From contig PBGQ01000023.1 of assembly GCA_002720125.1 (NCBI GenBank), positions 20,213 through 27,501 on the forward strand: a stretch of DNA of 7,289 nt, in the 5' to 3' direction. A program made the position numbers and the translations under genes. The notes beneath the pieces were generated by a model. It made no database searches, had not been told where the DNA came from, and worked only from the letters and a program-made list of their open reading frames with translations. Source of the DNA: Rickettsiales bacterium (GTDB lineage: Bacteria; Pseudomonadota; Alphaproteobacteria; TMED109). Below, one piece after another: positions 6,181 through 7,289 of the stretch (position 1 is the first letter of the stretch; each line of letters opens with the position of its first letter).

Positions 6181-6933
6181 TTAATTTTTAGCTGCTTCCT
6201 TCTTTGCATATATAAAATATTCTAAATTACCTTTTGTTCCTTTTATAGGACTTTTTACTGTAGAAATTACTTCACATTTTTTTTCCTTGAGGAAAAGACT
6301 TACCTTTTTTATAGCAATCATTCTAAAATTCTCATCAACAACTATACCTCTTTTACCTATTTGATTCTTTTGCAATTCAAATTGTGGCTTTACTAAAGCT
6401 ATAATATCTATTTCTCTATCTGTTGTATTTAATAGGTTGTTGAGCGCTTTAGTTAAACTAATGAATGATAAATCGCAAGTGATAAGATTAATAGATGGGT
6501 GCAGATCAGATAATTGAATATATCTCACGTTAGTTTTGTCTATTATAGTAATTTTATTATCAACTGCCAGTCTCCAACAAAGCTGACCTATTCCTACATC
6601 CACAGAAAAAATATGTTTTGCTCCTCTCGATAATAATACATCAGTAAATCCTCCTGTAGACGCACCCAAATCTATACAAACCTTATCTTTGATATCAACT
6701 TGAAAATATTCTATTGCGTAGGCTAACTTAATTCCTCCTCTAGAAGCCCATCCCTCGTTCTTTTCTAGGATTTTAATGTCTACATTAGAAAGAAAAGAGG
6801 TTCCAGATTTAACTATTTTTTTGTTGTTGACTAAAACTTTGCCCGCCATAATTAAAGACCTAGCCTTTGAAGCATTTTCTACTAAACCTTTTATAACTAA
6901 AATTTTATCTAATCTTGCTTTAATAATTTCCAT
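6181..6933 (-). CDS. tlyA: TlyA-family S4-domain rRNA (cytidine) 2'-O-methyltransferase/hemolysin-like protein
   Basis: A 250-aa protein with two domains. An N-terminal S4 RNA-binding domain covers about residues 6-55 (RLDKILVIKGLVENASKARS, then AGKVLVNN). A FtsJ/RrmJ-like SAM methyltransferase domain follows. SRGGIKL (64-70) opens it, CIDLGASTGGFTDVLLSRGA (86-105) is the SAM-binding loop, and VDVGIGQL lies at 111-118. CDLSFISL (153-160), LVKPQFE (180-186) and KGTKGNLEYF (231-240) follow. The catalytic tetrad Lys69, Asp154, Lys182 and Glu238 is complete, with the positions known for mycobacterial TlyA. In actinobacteria TlyA makes 2'-O-methylcytidines in 16S and 23S rRNA, which affects capreomycin sensitivity. 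Proteobacterial homologues are less studied and often called hemolysin A. The ATG overlaps the stop of the upstream ispA-type gene by one base, with AAAGAGA as a weak Shine-Dalgarno, so the genes are coupled. Confidence 0.95.
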   Translation of the reverse strand: MEIIKARLDKILVIKGLVENASKARSLIMAGKVLVNNKKIVKSGTSFLSNVDIKILEKNEGWASRGGIKLAYAIEYFQVDIKDKVCIDLGASTGGFTDVLLSRGAKHIFSVDVGIGQLCWRLAVDNKITIIDKTNVRYIQLSDLHPSINLITCDLSFISLTKALNNLLNTTDREIDIIALVKPQFELQKNQIGKRGIVVDENFRMIAIKKVSLFLKEKKCEVISTVKSPIKGTKGNLEYFIYAKKEAAKN

Positions 6934-7289
6934 TAACTATCTCTTTTTATTAGAAAGTCTACTAATTGATAAAGTGTATTTGTGTTCCTTTTAATATTGT
7001 TTAACTCCTTTTTAGCTAATATAGATAGTCTTAGAATTTCTTTTTTAGCAAAATCAATGTTCTTTAACCTAATTATAGTTGCCTTATTAGAAGACTTGTC
7101 CTTCCTTACTGCTTTTCCCATATTTTTTTTACTTCCCTCTAAGTCTAAAATGTCGTCTCTAATCTGAAATATCTTTCCTAAAGTTATACCAAAATCATAA
7201 AAAGATTTTTTTTCTTTGCTCGAAGCATTTCCTAACACTGCTCCAGTATGAGAAGATAAAGCTATTAGTAAGCTAGTTTTTTTTTCTTG
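6933..7289 (-). CDS. ispA: Polyprenyl synthetase (farnesyl/geranyl diphosphate synthase type), C-terminal part, cut by the window edge
   Basis: This is the C-terminal 118 codons of an isoprenyl diphosphate synthase, an enzyme that condenses isopentenyl diphosphate with an allylic diphosphate to make farnesyl or geranylgeranyl diphosphate. The frame is open to the right window edge. It begins with QEKKTSLLIALSSHTGAVLG, the family's conserved K-T helix. The second aspartate-rich motif, FQIRDDILDLEG, follows, with the DDxxD metal site. Then come the GKAVRKDKSSNKAT loop, which corresponds to the usual GK...KDxxxGKxT, and a C-terminal LVDFLIKRDS ending typical of IspA. An internal GTG at 7238 could be mistaken for the start, but conserved sequence continues upstream of it. 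The first aspartate-rich motif lies outside the window. Its TAA overlaps the tlyA ATG. In many proteobacteria dxs follows ispA, and here it does not. IspA is more likely than a longer-chain synthase, but a C-terminal fragment cannot settle this. Confidence 0.9.
   Translation of the reverse strand, partial: QEKKTSLLIALSSHTGAVLGNASSKEKKSFYDFGITLGKIFQIRDDILDLEGSKKNMGKAVRKDKSSNKATIIRLKNIDFAKKEILRLSILAKKELNNIKRNTNTLYQLVDFLIKRDS

Noticed and set aside
6776..7167. Plus-strand ORFs of 72 and 61 aa opposite tlyA and ispA
   Set aside because: Their hydrophobic composition comes from the complement of Lys-rich coding sequence. They overlap the coupled tlyA/ispA junction and have no ribosome-binding site.

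Overview
This is an AT-rich, gene-dense bacterial window with ten protein-coding genes, eight or nine of them recognisable housekeeping or metabolic enzymes. There is no RNA gene, CRISPR array, insertion sequence or long non-coding stretch. Intergenic gaps run from a 1-nt overlap to about 70 nt, and no clear Rho-independent terminator is visible. The best guess for the host is a streamlined alphaproteobacterium, for example one of the AT-rich marine lineages. The reasons are the alphaproteobacterial-type thiolase followed by a FadJ-type hydratase, fabI directly followed by aroC, and tlyA next to ispA. This placement is inferred from gene content and order, not from a phylogeny.

Left part (9-1959, + strand): a complete thiolase, then one base later a GTG-started 246-aa gene. 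That gene aligns by eye with only the N-terminal enoyl-CoA hydratase part of the FadJ/FadB trifunctional protein. The dehydrogenase half is absent and both oxyanion-hole motifs are altered. Next comes msrB on the minus strand, convergent with this pair and divergent from a MaoC/NodN-type hot-dog dehydratase gene (2384-2851, +).

Middle (2916-6152): a haloacid dehalogenase-like hydrolase on the minus strand is divergent from a tightly packed plus-strand operon. The operon is fabI (enoyl-ACP reductase, TTG start), aroC (chorismate synthase) and an AhpD-like peroxidase-related gene. The junctions are a 1-nt TAATG overlap and an abutting TGA-ATG.

Right part (6181-7289, - strand): the 3' end of a polyprenyl synthetase gene (ispA type) runs into tlyA, the S4-domain rRNA 2'-O-methyltransferase/hemolysin-family gene, through another 1-nt TAATG overlap. 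There is no dxs between them.

I found no new multi-gene system. The most interesting item is the truncated, apparently catalysis-defective FadJ-like protein coupled to an intact thiolase. Smaller points are the TTG start of fabI, the missing dxs, the non-canonical HAD active site and a possible leaderless promoter.
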